This document shows, in pieces, positions 43,919 through 56,111 of a stretch of 64,000 bases of DNA; positions within the stretch are counted from its first letter, which is position 1, and every line of letters starts with the position of its first letter. The position numbers and the translations under genes are program-made. The stretch is from NCBI GenBank assembly GCA_963747315.1, contig CAVVEQ010000013.1, positions 62,001 through 126,000 on the forward strand, read 5' to 3'. This stretch comes from CAVVEQ01 sp963747315 (lineage in GTDB: Bacteria; Chloroflexota; Anaerolineae; Anaerolineales; Anaerolineaceae). The notes below the pieces were generated by a model, which worked only from the letters and a program-made list of their open reading frames with translations, did not search any database and was not told the origin of the DNA.

Positions 43919-45586
43919 TTGAATAACAAATCCCTGCGAAGGTTCATCCTTATCCCAACGGTGATTGTTCTTTCTCTGGCAGCCTGCCAGGGAAATGCCC
44001 AACCGGAATTCACCCCGCAAACAGTAATTGCTGAGGACTGCAATTACGGCGGTAACATCAAATCCGTGGAAGCCGTGGATCAAACAACAGTGAAATTCAC
44101 CCTGTGCAATTCAGACCCGGCTTTTGCTGCGAAAATCGCAAACCCTGCCTTCTCCATCACCGATGACGATTACCTAAATGAGGTCGGTGGTGATTCCCAG
44201 AAAATGTCTGCGAATCCCGTCGGAACTGGTGCTTTCAGAGTAAAGGAATACAAACCTGGTGCCTATTTGATCCTGGAGGCCAACCCGGATTACTGGGGAA
44301 CGCCGTTACAATCCAGAACGGTGAACATGACCTGGTCCAAGGACCTTACCCGTCGTTTTAATTCCCTAGATATGGGAAGTGTGAATGTCGTCGACTTGAT
44401 CCCGCCCATAAATTTTGAAACCATCCGGTCCAGCCCGGACCTCGCGATGCAATTCCGGCCCAGCCTGGATACGCTCTACCTGGGTTTCAATAACTTGATC
44501 CCACCTTTTGATAATGAAAATATCCGCAAAGCCATCGGCATCGGCGTTAACAGGGACGCGCTGCTTCGGCCGTTGAACCCAAACGCAGCGACTTTCGCTG
44601 AACAAAAGATCCCTGTCCCCGAAGGTTCTGTCTTGGCAGATCAACTGATCCCCTTCTCGCTTTACCCCGGGAATACAGCAGGATTCACCTGGTATCCGCA
44701 GGATACACAGAAAGCAATCGGTTTAATTTCAGATACGAAATATACCGGGGGTTTTCCAGCCACCCTGTATTACCCGGAATTGAATGACCCATCCTTACCG
44801 AACATGGCTTTGGTCGCTGAGGGGGTCAAGAATCAACTGGCACAGATCGGTATCGACCTTACTGTAACGGGGATGAACCCCGAACAGTTCAAAGTTGAGC
44901 GCGATCTGGGGCAACTGGGTTTTTACCTGAATTTAATGACAGCCGACTTCGCAGATGCCTCCAGTTTTTTCGATACGAATTTTACTTCCGACAGCCTGGC
45001 TTTAGGCAGGCATTATTCGGACATCCTGATCGAGATCAACTCCGCAAAGAAGGAATCTGATCCTGCCGCCAGGCAGGTGCATTACGACCGCGTGAACCAA
45101 CTGATCAAAGACCACGCACCATTAATCCCGATCGCTTTCCCGGCTACCGCGGTGGCAAACAACCGCAGCGTGGAAAACGTGACCGTTGGACCCTTGAACG
45201 AAAATATAACCGAGATAACTACGCCTGCCGGGTCGATCAACTTCATGCAATCGTCCGAACCCACCAGCCTTTGGCCTGCGGATGAGGATTCGAAAGACAC
45301 ATTCAGGATCGCTTCGCTTCTTTATGACACCCTGTTATCCTACGAGTATGGAACAACCAAGCTTAAACCGTCCCTGGCAGACACCTGGTATTCAAACGAT
45401 GACCTTACAGAATGGACATTCCAATTGCGCTACGGGCCGGTATTCACGAACGGGTCCCGGCTGGATGCTAACGATGTGGTCTCTTCCTTCGCCGCAATGT
45501 GGGATGCTGCGAATCCCAACCACAAGGGCAATTCCGGTCAGTTCGCTTTGTTTAAACGATTCTTCGGTAATTTCATCAACCGCTGA
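43919..45586 (+). CDS. Family-5 solute-binding lipoprotein with circularly permuted domain order
   Basis: 555 residues from TTG 43919. The signal peptide ends LSLAACQG (Cys23). After a short linker the chain starts in the middle of the SBP_bac_5 fold: VEAVDQTTVKFTLCNSDPAF, NPVGTGAFRVKEYKPGAYLI, then the usual C-terminal domain to IPIAFPATAVANNRSVENV. Then, from about residue 434, comes what is normally the N-terminus: GSINFMQSSEPTSLWPADED, RIASLLYDTLLSYEYGTTKL, KPSLADTW and WTFQLRYGPVFTNGSRLDAN. The last residues (FALFKRFFGNFIN) would join the first ones in a conventional protein. No permease gene is adjacent; the cargo is unknown. Confidence 0.85.
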   Translation: MNNKSLRRFILIPTVIVLSLAACQGNAQPEFTPQTVIAEDCNYGGNIKSVEAVDQTTVKFTLCNSDPAFAAKIANPAFSITDDDYLNEVGGDSQKMSANPVGTGAFRVKEYKPGAYLILEANPDYWGTPLQSRTVNMTWSKDLTRRFNSLDMGSVNVVDLIPPINFETIRSSPDLAMQFRPSLDTLYLGFNNLIPPFDNENIRKAIGIGVNRDALLRPLNPNAATFAEQKIPVPEGSVLADQLIPFSLYPGNTAGFTWYPQDTQKAIGLISDTKYTGGFPATLYYPELNDPSLPNMALVAEGVKNQLAQIGIDLTVTGMNPEQFKVERDLGQLGFYLNLMTADFADASSFFDTNFTSDSLALGRHYSDILIEINSAKKESDPAARQVHYDRVNQLIKDHAPLIPIAFPATAVANNRSVENVTVGPLNENITEITTPAGSINFMQSSEPTSLWPADEDSKDTFRIASLLYDTLLSYEYGTTKLKPSLADTWYSNDDLTEWTFQLRYGPVFTNGSRLDANDVVSSFAAMWDAANPNHKGNSGQFALFKRFFGNFINR

Positions 45587-45605
45587 GTTCGCCCAAAACA
45601 AACCA

Positions 45606-45638
45606 GGAGGTATGGGAATTCCCCATACCTCTTTTTAT
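45606..45638. terminator. Bidirectional terminator between the binding protein and the dehydrogenase
   Basis: GAGGTATGGG and CCCCATACCTC form a near-perfect palindrome around AATT followed by five Ts on the plus strand; the minus-strand gene stops right beside it. Confidence 0.85.
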
Positions 45639-46531
45639 TATTTTGTCTCCTCCAGGGTGATTCCGGAGAGTTGCTCCAGGATGGTGATCACCGCCGAATT
45701 ATCCAGATCGCCCATGCCCCCGGAAACCATCGCGTTGAAAAGTTGACTGCCAAGCGCGGTTGCCGGGAGAGGGATGGCATATTCCCTGGCTGTATCCAGC
45801 ACAATGTTGAGGTCCTTGGCCTGCATTCTCGCTTTAAAACCAGGGGTGCGATTTCCGGAGAAAAGCCGCGGTGGTTTCACGTCCAGCGTCCAGCATTGCG
45901 CTGAGCCGCCTTTGATGGCTTCCACAACCTTGCGCGGATCTGCACCGGCTTTTTGGGCGAACACAAGCAGTTCTCCCATGGCGATCATTTGGGCTGAAAC
46001 CATGATCTGGTTTGCGGCTTTGGCAATCTGACCGGACCCGGGTCCACCGATGTGGGTGATGGTTTTTCCCATCGCTTCCAGCACCGGGCGAACAGCCTTC
46101 AGGGTTTCTTCGCTGCCACCTACCATGATCGTCAGAGTGCCGTTTATTGCACCGATCTCCCCTCCGCTAACGGGCGCATCCAGGGCTCCGATGCCGCGCT
46201 CTGCCAATTTTTCAGCCAACAAACGGGCAGTGGCTGGTTTTATGGTGGAATTATCCACGTAGATCAAACCCGGATGGCTACCAGCCAGGATCCCCTCTGC
46301 GCCGAGAACCACTTTTTCCACATCGGGAGAATCCGGCAAATTGGTGAAAATCACATCCACCAGACTGGCAACTTCGGCGGGTGTGGAGGCTGCCAGAGCG
46401 CCATCGGTTACCAACTCTTCCATGGCTGCCTTCGAACGATTTAATACAACCAGCGGATACCCGGCTTTCATCAGGTTCCGGCAAATGGGTTTCCCCATCA
46501 GGCCGAGACCGATATAACCAATTTTGAACAT
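45638..46531 (-). CDS. Beta-hydroxyacid dehydrogenase (tartronate-semialdehyde reductase / 3-hydroxyisobutyrate dehydrogenase family)
   Basis: 297 residues. The NAD(P)-binding start is KIGYIGLGLMGKPICRNLMK (GxGxMG). The substrate loop is IGALDAPVSGGEIGAINGTL (DAPVSGG), and the catalytic Lys lies in GSGQIAKAANQIMV (G-x2-K-x2-N). The C-terminal helical domain has FKARMQAKDLNIVLDTAREY. The family reduces tartronate semialdehyde or oxidises 3-hydroxyisobutyrate and related acids. The sequence most resembles GarR-type reductases, but no glycerate or allantoin genes lie nearby to decide. Single gene. Confidence 0.9.
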   Translation of the reverse strand: MFKIGYIGLGLMGKPICRNLMKAGYPLVVLNRSKAAMEELVTDGALAASTPAEVASLVDVIFTNLPDSPDVEKVVLGAEGILAGSHPGLIYVDNSTIKPATARLLAEKLAERGIGALDAPVSGGEIGAINGTLTIMVGGSEETLKAVRPVLEAMGKTITHIGGPGSGQIAKAANQIMVSAQMIAMGELLVFAQKAGADPRKVVEAIKGGSAQCWTLDVKPPRLFSGNRTPGFKARMQAKDLNIVLDTAREYAIPLPATALGSQLFNAMVSGGMGDLDNSAVITILEQLSGITLEETK

Positions 46532-46626
46532 AATGCCTCCAGGGTCGAGATAATTCCCACAGATTATAAACGCGGTCTTATAATGGAGTCGGGATAATTT
46601 CAGTTTTTCATTCGAGGAGTGTGAAT

Positions 46627-47280
46627 TTGAGCGAAATCGAAGCGTTCTTCCAGGCTGTAAAAACAGGGGACCTGGAGACAGTCAAGCAAATGACCGAAAA
46701 AAATCCGTCGATTGTGAACGCAATGGACGACTCCAGCCTTTCCCCGGTGATCACCGCAGCTTACCATGGCGAGATGAACATCGCCAACTACTTGGTGGCA
46801 AACGGTGCGAAGATGGATATTTTCAGTTCGTCCGCGCTTGGTCTGACGTATATAGTAAAAAATCTGGTTCAAAAATACCCCAAAATGGTAAATGCTGTGG
46901 CCATAGATGGGAATTTACCACTGGGATTGGCGAGTTTTTTTGGCCGCACGGAGACAGCCCAATACCTGATCCTCCACGGCGCGGATGTAAATTCACCTTC
47001 GGTGAACGAACAGCGCGTTATGCCCCTGCATTCGGCAGCGGCAGGCCGCCATTTGGAAGTTGCAAGGTTGCTGCTTGCCAATGGCGCGGACGTGAACGCG
47101 GAGCAGCAGGGCGGGTTCACAGCTCTACATGCTGCCGCGCAGAATGGTCAGTTGGAAATGATCCAATTACTGCTCGTGAGCGGAGCAAAGACAGATGCGC
47201 TTACCTTCGAGCGGAAAACGCCGGCTGATTTTGCGCGTGAACGCGGGCACGACGAGGCTCTCTCCCTGCTTGGGGGGTGA
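46627..47280 (+). CDS. Ankyrin-repeat protein
   Basis: About 217 residues. GAGGAG lies 8 bp before TTG 46627; GTG 46621 is the alternative. Six ankyrin repeats fill the whole chain, the clearest being SPVITAAYHGEMNIANYLVA, GLASFFGRTETAQYLILHGA, PLHSAAAGRHLEVARLLLAN and ALHAAAQNGQLEMIQLLLVS. No signal peptide or catalytic domain, so a cytosolic protein-binding scaffold; the partner is unknown. It overlaps the methyltransferase gene by 4 bp (GTGA), which may indicate joint function or merely joint translation. Confidence 0.9.
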   Translation: MSEIEAFFQAVKTGDLETVKQMTEKNPSIVNAMDDSSLSPVITAAYHGEMNIANYLVANGAKMDIFSSSALGLTYIVKNLVQKYPKMVNAVAIDGNLPLGLASFFGRTETAQYLILHGADVNSPSVNEQRVMPLHSAAAGRHLEVARLLLANGADVNAEQQGGFTALHAAAQNGQLEMIQLLLVSGAKTDALTFERKTPADFARERGHDEALSLLGG

Positions 47281-47984
47281 CCGTGCCTTCCCCTGATCAT
47301 AAAAAAACCTACCACTCGGAAACAGAAAATTATGACCAGCTCATCGCTCGCGAGGATTACCAGTGCAACATCCTGCGCGAGATTGAGAGTATCTGCGCAC
47401 CCGATGGGTTGGATATCCTGGACCTGGGTGCTGGGACTGGCAGGTTTGAAGTTTTGTTATCAGGCAAGGCAAGGTCTCTCACAGCTTTGGATCTCTCCCC
47501 AGCGATGCTGGGTATTGCCCGCCAGAAACTTATCGAGCTTGGCGCGGAGGGTTTACGCCTGGCTGCTGGCGATCACCGTTCCCTTCCGCTGAAGAACCAC
47601 AGCTTCGACCTGATTATCTCCGGGTGGAGCATCTGTTACCTTGTGGACTGGTACCCGCAATCCTGGCGGGAGGAATTGGACCAGGCATTTGCCGAGATCG
47701 GCCGGGTGATCCGTCCCGGGGGCAGGTTGATCCTTCTGGAAACACAGGGCACCGGTTTTGATTCTCCCAATCCACCCCCGCACCTGACAGGCTACTTCGA
47801 TTACCTGCACGAATCGGGATTCGACTTTTCCTGGATTCGGACTGATTATCGCTTTGCTGACCTGGAAGAAGCTATAAGGATCTCCCGATTCTTTTTTGGA
47901 GAGGAGCTGGCAGAACGGGTGAAGCACAATAATTGGGTCATGCTTCCGGAGTGTACAGGGTTTTGGTCGAAAAAATTGCCATAA
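47277..47984 (+). CDS. Class I SAM-dependent methyltransferase
   Basis: 235 residues from GTG 47277. The SAM-binding motif I is DILDLGAGTGRFEVLL, motif II ALDLSPAMLGIARQKLIELG, then the acidic LAAGDHRSLPLKNHSFDLII and IGRVIRPGGRLILLETQGTG. This is the UbiE/methyltransferase-11 class; the methyl acceptor cannot be deduced. The gene is coupled to the ankyrin gene. Confidence 0.9.
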   Translation: MTVPSPDHKKTYHSETENYDQLIAREDYQCNILREIESICAPDGLDILDLGAGTGRFEVLLSGKARSLTALDLSPAMLGIARQKLIELGAEGLRLAAGDHRSLPLKNHSFDLIISGWSICYLVDWYPQSWREELDQAFAEIGRVIRPGGRLILLETQGTGFDSPNPPPHLTGYFDYLHESGFDFSWIRTDYRFADLEEAIRISRFFFGEELAERVKHNNWVMLPECTGFWSKKLP

Positions 47985-48034
47985 GTGTATAAACAACGTA
48001 TAATGTAATAAAGAAATTCAGAGGAAGGTTTGAA

Positions 48035-48802
48035 ATGAATAAAGACATTTTTCGGCAGGTTTTGATCGTAGTAACATTCATATTCACAATTACAGCCAAC
48101 GGGCTTGCCAATGCGTTACCTTTGAACGAGCAGACCACCGGAGCGATTTCCGATAGCTTCGAGGTAGTATTCGTTCCAGCAGGTTATGTTTTTTCCATCT
48201 GGGGGGTGATCTACCTCCTGTTGGCAGGATTCACGGTTTATCAGGCACTCCCTGGTCAACGTGAAAACGAACTCATGCGAAGGATCGGATTTCTGGCGGC
48301 CCTCAGTAATTTGTTCAATGGTGCCTGGATTTTCTTCTGGCATTACAACCTCTACGGGTGGTCGATGGTTATTATGCTGGCGCTGCTCGCGACCCTGATT
48401 GCGATCTACCTCCGACTGGGGATTGGTACGAAAAAGTTCAAAACCAAGGAAAAATGGCTGGTCAGTATTCCCTTCAGCGTGTACCTGGGATGGATCACTG
48501 TAGCAACTATCGCGAACGCCACAGCCTTGCTGAAATTCTCCGGCTGGAGCGGCTGGGGATTGAACGGTCAGGCATGGACGATCTTGCTGGTCGCAGCCGG
48601 TGTAGTAATCTCAGTGTTGATTAGCCTGCGCCACCGGGATATCGGTTATGCGTTAGTGTTGGTCTGGGCGTTCACCGGGATCGCTATCAAGTGGCTTGGT
48701 GTTTACCCAGTGGTGGTTATCAGTGCTTTCATCGCAGTTGGATTTGTCCTACTCTTCCTGGTGATCGGGAGATTGCGCAAACCGAAACCTGCAACTAAGT
48801 AA
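48035..48802 (+). CDS. TspO/MBR-related tryptophan-rich membrane protein
   Basis: 255 residues with about seven helices. It is related to bacterial TspO but longer than the usual 155-170 residues, like the extended 'tryptophan-rich' proteins. Typical spots are VPAGYVFSIWGVIYLLLAGF (PAGYxFxIWG), NLFNGAWIFFWHYNLYGW and ISIPFSVYLGWITVATIAN-like helices. TspO proteins bind porphyrins and steroids and modulate stress or pigment regulation. TATAAT lies about 32 bp before the ATG and AGAGGAAGG precedes it. Confidence 0.85.
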   Translation: MNKDIFRQVLIVVTFIFTITANGLANALPLNEQTTGAISDSFEVVFVPAGYVFSIWGVIYLLLAGFTVYQALPGQRENELMRRIGFLAALSNLFNGAWIFFWHYNLYGWSMVIMLALLATLIAIYLRLGIGTKKFKTKEKWLVSIPFSVYLGWITVATIANATALLKFSGWSGWGLNGQAWTILLVAAGVVISVLISLRHRDIGYALVLVWAFTGIAIKWLGVYPVVVISAFIAVGFVLLFLVIGRLRKPKPATK

Positions 48803-48812
48803 ATCTAGAAAA

Positions 48813-48839
48813 AACCGGAAGGGCTCAACCCTTCCGGTT
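48813..48839. terminator. Bidirectional terminator between the TspO-like gene and valS
   Basis: AACCGGAAGGG pairs perfectly with CCCTTCCGGTT around CTCAA, with an A-run upstream. Confidence 0.85.
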
Positions 48840-48844
48840 AATTG

Positions 48845-51545
<2,701 letters not shown>

Positions 51546-51829
51546 CGTTTACTCCTTTAAAATATAAACTCTTTCATCCCTGAGGACGAAAGAGCCTGTC
51601 TTCCGCGGTACCACCCCGGTTCGCCATGCCTGGCGCACTCGCCCGCACGCAACATGTGCGGTTCAGCGTTACCGGGCTTACCCGTGCCGTTCTACTCTCC
51701 AGTTAATGGATTTCTTCGGCAATCCGACCTTGCGACTTCAATCGCTGCTTGCCCGGGAAAATCTCAGCACTGCATTCCCTTTCTGTCGGCTGCCCCGCGA
51801 TTTACTCCTCAAGGCTCATTATTTGTCTT
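51546..51829 (-). promoter_or_regulatory. T-box riboswitch leader of valS
   Basis: On the minus strand the hallmark GGGTGGTACCGCGG lies at 51603-51617. A terminator hairpin follows (CTCTTTC/GAAAGAG, 51569-51594) with a U-rich tail TTTATATTTT just before the start codon. The 5' part of the leader can form a long Stem I. A GTC triplet (a Val codon) within GAAGTCGC near 51732-51739 is the best specifier candidate, though I could not fold it. Uncharged tRNA-Val would pair with the specifier and antiterminator and allow valS transcription. Confidence 0.92.
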
Positions 51830-51835
51830 CGTTTG

Positions 51836-51864
51836 ATTATAGTCACGGGTGACGCGAAAGTCAA
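51836..51864 (-). promoter_or_regulatory. valS T-box promoter
   Basis: Minus strand TTGACT (51859-51864), exactly 17 bp, TATAAT (51836-51841); transcription should start near 51829. Confidence 0.9.
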
Positions 51865-51927
51865 TCAGCGCGGCAGCAGGCTGGATCAATTCGCAATTTT
51901 TCTTTTTGTCGGTTAAACTATGCCAAC

Positions 51928-53373
51928 ATGATTCCATTCGAAACGAAATAAATCACGGTTGGCACTGGGTAATTATCGGCGCTCTTGTCCTGGTGGTCAG
52001 CGGCTGTCAACCTTTCGGACAGGGAGTTCCTGCAACCGCCACCCCGCTATCCACCCGGAGTCCCCACAGCCCGGGCGAGTGCCACGCCCGATGAACGGGC
52101 GACGCTGGCTGCCGAACTTCAAGTTTCTCCCGGAACGCTTGCAGGAATCCAGCTAACCTTTTGGCATCCGTTGATCGGAAAATCTGCGGAAGCACTCAAC
52201 CAGCTTGTCAATGAATTCAACCAGATGAATCCATACGGGATCTTCGTAACACCGACTTCGTACTACGGTGAAGCTCAATTATTATCGGCGGTCGGGATCG
52301 CGCTTGCAGATGAGATTGCCCTGCCTTCAATTGTTGCGGCATCACCGGACCAATTGAATCTTTGGCATAGCGAAACCGGAAAAATGCTGGACCTGGAGCC
52401 ATACTTCAACGATCCAGGCGTGGGCTTGACCAGCCAACAAGTTGCGGATCTCTTCCCCTCTTTCTTCCCACCGGATGCTGGTTTGGAAGCCAGGCTGGGA
52501 ATCCCGTTCTACCGCACTGGATCAGTCCTCTTTTATAACCAGACCTGGGCGGAGGAGATGGGTTTTTCTAACCCACCCACGACTGCCGGGGAATTTCGAA
52601 GCCAGGCCTGCGCCGCAGCCGAAGTGAACGCGGGCGATAAAATCCGTTCCAACGATGGCACCGGGGGATGGTTCATCGATACCGGTTGGCAGAGTGCCGT
52701 GAGCTGGCTAAGGGTTTTTGGTTTTTCACGCCTGGGAACAGGCAGCGAAGAGAATGAGTTCCGTTTTTCAGGACCAGAGGCGGAAAATGCACTTCTCTAT
52801 CTCAAAAATTTAAACGATCAAGGTTGTGCCTGGAGCGGAAGAAGATCGGATCCGCTGGAGTACTTCGCTTCGCGCCAGGCGCTTTTCTATTCGGCTGTGC
52901 TTGAGGATATTGGTTCGCAATCGAAAACCAATGCCCGTCTGGAATCCCTGGATAAGTGGATCCCCATTGCCTACCCAGCGCAATCCGGATTGAGTGAAGT
53001 CTCCACCACAGGGTACGATTTTGCAGTCTTCCAAGCGGATGCCCGGTCCCAGATGGCATCCTGGCTCTTTATCAAATGGATGATGGAACCCACCCGGCAT
53101 GCCCGCCTGGCAGAAGCGGAAACGACCTTCCCTCTGAGCTATTCCGAAGTTGCCGCCCTGGGGTCACTTGGAGAGAAAAACCCTCAATGGCAGCAGGCTC
53201 TCGGTTTCATTTCGCTTGCGACCGAAACCACGGGCAACCCGAATTGGGGGATGGTGAGGCGGATCCTGGAGGACGCCCTCTGGAAAAGCCTGCAGCCCAC
53301 TGTGAAGGAATCCGATCTGCCAATCATCCTGCGAGAATTGGACGCTACCATTTCCGAGGTCCTGAACAGGTGA
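51928..53373 (+). CDS. Family-1 extracellular solute-binding lipoprotein (frameshifted N-terminus)
   Basis: The mature part LQVSPGTLAGIQLTFWHPLI to the end at 53373 is an SBP_bac_1-type sugar-binding fold (LTFWHPLIGKSAEALNQLVN, FYRTGSVLFYNQTWAEEMG, FFSYSE-like tail). The lipoprotein signal (WVIIGALVLVVSGCQPFG) is in another frame at about 51965-52030. ATG 51928 opens a third frame (IPFETK), so two shifts are needed (near 51950 and 52065). No permease is next to it. It may work with a distant sugar importer. The rnhA start overlaps its stop. Confidence 0.78.
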
Positions 53374-53807
53374 AAAGTGCACTCCCAGAAGTGGTGATCT
53401 ATACCGATGGTGCCTGTGACCCGAACCCGGGCAGGGGCGGGTGGGCGGCGTTGATCATAACCCCCAAGGGTAAAATGGAAATCAGCGGGAGGGAAGCCGA
53501 GAGCACCAACAACCGCATGGAACTCACGGCAGCCATCCGCGCGCTGCGTTCTTTAAAGGAACCGTCAATGGTGACGATCTATACGGATTCCCAGTACCTT
53601 CAAAAAGGAATCGGAGAATGGTTGCCAGGTTGGATCAGGAAGAATTGGCGGACGACCACCGGCAAAGTGGCCAACCGCGATCTGTGGGAAGAATTACTGG
53701 AAGCAGAGAAGCCGCACAAAGTACGTTGGGAATGGCTGAGAGGCCATGATGGGGATCTTTATAACCAGCGTGTCGATCAGTTGGCTCGAAAGGCACGGCA
53801 TAAGTAA
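53370..53807 (+). CDS. rnhA: Ribonuclease HI
   Basis: 145 residues from GTG 53370. The four catalytic acids are visible: Asp in VVIYTDGACDPNPG, Glu in NNRMELTAAIRA, Asp in VTIYTDSQYLQKGI and the last Asp in NQRVDQLARKA. The basic handle region (PGWIRKNWRTTTGKVANRD) and the WLRGHDGD loop are also present. It degrades RNA in RNA-DNA hybrids. It starts within the stop codon of the binding-protein gene (GTGA) and converges on chrA 4 bp away. Confidence 0.96.
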   Translation: MKSALPEVVIYTDGACDPNPGRGGWAALIITPKGKMEISGREAESTNNRMELTAAIRALRSLKEPSMVTIYTDSQYLQKGIGEWLPGWIRKNWRTTTGKVANRDLWEELLEAEKPHKVRWEWLRGHDGDLYNQRVDQLARKARHK

Positions 53808-53811
53808 ATCG

Positions 53812-55023
53812 TTATACAAACCCAAGCGCCAGGCAGCCTGCCCAGAGCGCCAGCCCGATCAGGAAAACCCAAACGATCTGAAGTTTCAGGAACCGTACCG
53901 CGCAAAAGGCAGCTATGGCGAACAATGCAGTCAGCCACCCGCGGATACCCGTCTGTGCCATCTGGTAGGTGATCATCACCAGCATCCCGACGAATGCTGC
54001 CAGCACTCCCGCCAAAGCGCCTTTGATCACGGTTGAATTCCGCACCCGGTTGTAAATCTGGGTGAAGATCAGGGTCATGGCGAAAGTTGGCGAAAAGATC
54101 GCGAAAGTGGCTGCCACAGCGCCGAATACACCAGCGACCTTGTATCCAATGAAGGTAACGGTGACAAGGAAGGGTCCCGGGGTGATCTGACCCAGGGCGA
54201 CGCCATCCGCGAACTGGGAGGGGGTGAGTAGTTGCAGTTGATCCACCACTTCCGCGCGAAGTACCGGTAGGATCATCATCCCATTTCCAAAGGCTATAGA
54301 TCCAACTTTGAAAAAGGAAAGGCAAAGCGTATTCAGCGGCGGTGGAAAAGTGGTGCACATCACGAGATACCCCAGGATTATCGCTACTACGACCCCGATC
54401 TGGATCCAATCAGACCGGCTTGTTTTAGTGTCTGCAACGTAAGGTGCTTCATCTTCGGGGGGAATCCTATCGGGTCGAAGCAGCAGTATGCCCAGGGTGA
54501 GGGAGACCAGCACGATCCATAGGGAATCAATTTGATAATAGATTGCAGGAATGGCAGCGAGGGCAATTATCCAGGCAACCGGTTTTCGCAAGGCTTTTAA
54601 TCCCGAGATCGATGGCAAGGTTAAGGATTATGCCAACCACGAGGGCTTCCAGCCCGATGAAGAGTTTCGGGAACCCAGGGGATATTCCCAGTTGAAAAAT
54701 AGAGTGCCGAAAGCCCAAGCATTAGAAGAAATGAGGGCAGCACGAAACCCATCGTTGAGAGGATCGCCCCCGGGACACGCCGCAGTCTGATAACCCAGGT
54801 AGGCAGCGTAGTCAAAGTTCACCGGACCGGGGTAGAGCTGAACGAGAGCGATGCCCTCGTCCAGCTTCTCATCGCTTAACCAACCTCTATTCTTTATATT
54901 GGTACGCAGCACCTGCAAGCGCAGTGAACCCGAAAGCAGTCAGGCCGGTGAACAGGAAGGTCTTCGCCAGGGTGAAATACCCGATGGACTTATCTCGCGG
55001 GCTGCAACGGGGTTCTCAGGCAC
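53812..55023 (-). CDS. Chromate transporter family membrane protein ChrA (frameshifted)
   Basis: Two-domain CHR protein. A GTG at 55023 would start PENPVAAREISPS, then YFTLAKTFLFTGLTAFG, QVLRTNIKNRGWLSDEKLDE and the signature GIALVQLYPGPVNFDYAAYL appear in successive frames (CHR domain 1). VPGAILSTMGFVLPSFLLML and KLFIGLEALVVGIILNLAID follow after shifts near 54790 and 54690. The second half is one intact frame with FKVGSIAFGNGMMILPVLRA and GVALGQITPGPFLVTVTFIG (CHR domain 2). Members export chromate or related oxyanions. N-terminal details are unsafe because of four or so frame changes. Confidence 0.82.
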
Positions 55024-55035
55024 TTGGTTCAGGAC

Positions 55036-56035
55036 TCAATTCGTCAGTATCTTTTCGATCTCTTCCAGTTCCGTCGCCGGAAAAATCCAAGTCGATCCAG
55101 GGCGGCGACGTTCTCCTCAAGCTGTTTAACCGAACTGGCACCGATCAAGGCGGAGGTCATTCCCTGCAGGCGCAGCACCCAGGCGATGGCGAATTGGGCC
55201 ATGTTCTGGTCCGCGAGACCGGGCGATGGCATAGAGGCGGCGTACCTTGTCGATGGTTTCAGGCGTGATATCGGAGGATTTGAGAAATCCGACAGGATCC
55301 GGCTGCACGGGAATCGGCGGGGATGCCCTCCAGGTAGCGGTTGGTGAGCAGACCCTGGGCGAGCGGAGAAAAGGCGATGCATCCAATGCCTTCGTCATTC
55401 AGTACGGTCATCAGGTCCTTCTCGATCCAGCGGTCAAACATGTTGTAGGAAGGTTGGTGGATCAGGCAGGGTGTTCCCAGGCGGTTTAGTTCGCGGATCG
55501 CGGCTCGGGTTTCCTCGGCGGAATAGGATGAGATGCCCACGTAAAGCGCCCGCCCGCTGCGAACGATGTAATCCAGGGCTCCCATGGATTCCTCAACGGG
55601 GGTTTCCGGGTCGGGCCGATGGTGATAGAAAATATCCACATATTCCACGCCCATGCGCTTCAGGCTCTGATCCAGGCTGGCAACAAGGTATTTTCGCGAT
55701 CCCCAGTTGCCGTAAGGTCCCGGCCACATCACCCAGCCGGCTTTGGAGGAAATGACCATTTCGTCGCGGTAGCGGCGGAAAGTCCTTTTCCAAGAATCCG
55801 GCCAAAGTTTTCCTCTGCAGAACCGGGCGGGGGACCATAATTGTTGGCGAGGTCGAAATGTGTAACACCGAGATCGAACGCGCGGCGGACAATCGCTCGT
55901 CCGTTTTCGAAGGTGTTGATCCCGCCAAAATTGTGCCAGAAACCGAGGGATACCGCAGGCAGCATTAAACCACTGTTCCCGCAGCGGTTATAGAGTATCT
56001 TCTCGTATCGTGACTTCAAGAGGCAGATATTCCAT
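55036..56035 (-). CDS. Aldo/keto reductase, YghZ/GPR-like (frameshifted)
   Basis: About 330 residues once repaired. Start ATG 56035 gives EYLPLE, and a shift near 56015 leads to YNRCGNSGLMLPAVSLGFWH. The catalytic tetrad appears as Asp and Tyr in HFDLANNYGPPPGSAEENFG, Lys in MVISSKAGWVMWPGPYG (after a shift near 55770) and His in YVDIFYHHRPDPETP. The C-terminal piece NMAQFAIAWVLRLQGMTSAL and LEEIEKILTN needs shifts near 55310, 55220 and 55085. It resembles L-glyceraldehyde-3-phosphate reductase (YghZ), which detoxifies methylglyoxal-like aldehydes. chrA lies 12 bp downstream on the same strand. Confidence 0.83.
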
Positions 56036-56111
56036 TTTGGTCTCCATGTTTGTGATGACTCAATTATAGATGGATTTTTCAGAGCTGTATCCGCTCGGAT
56101 ATAATCTTTCT

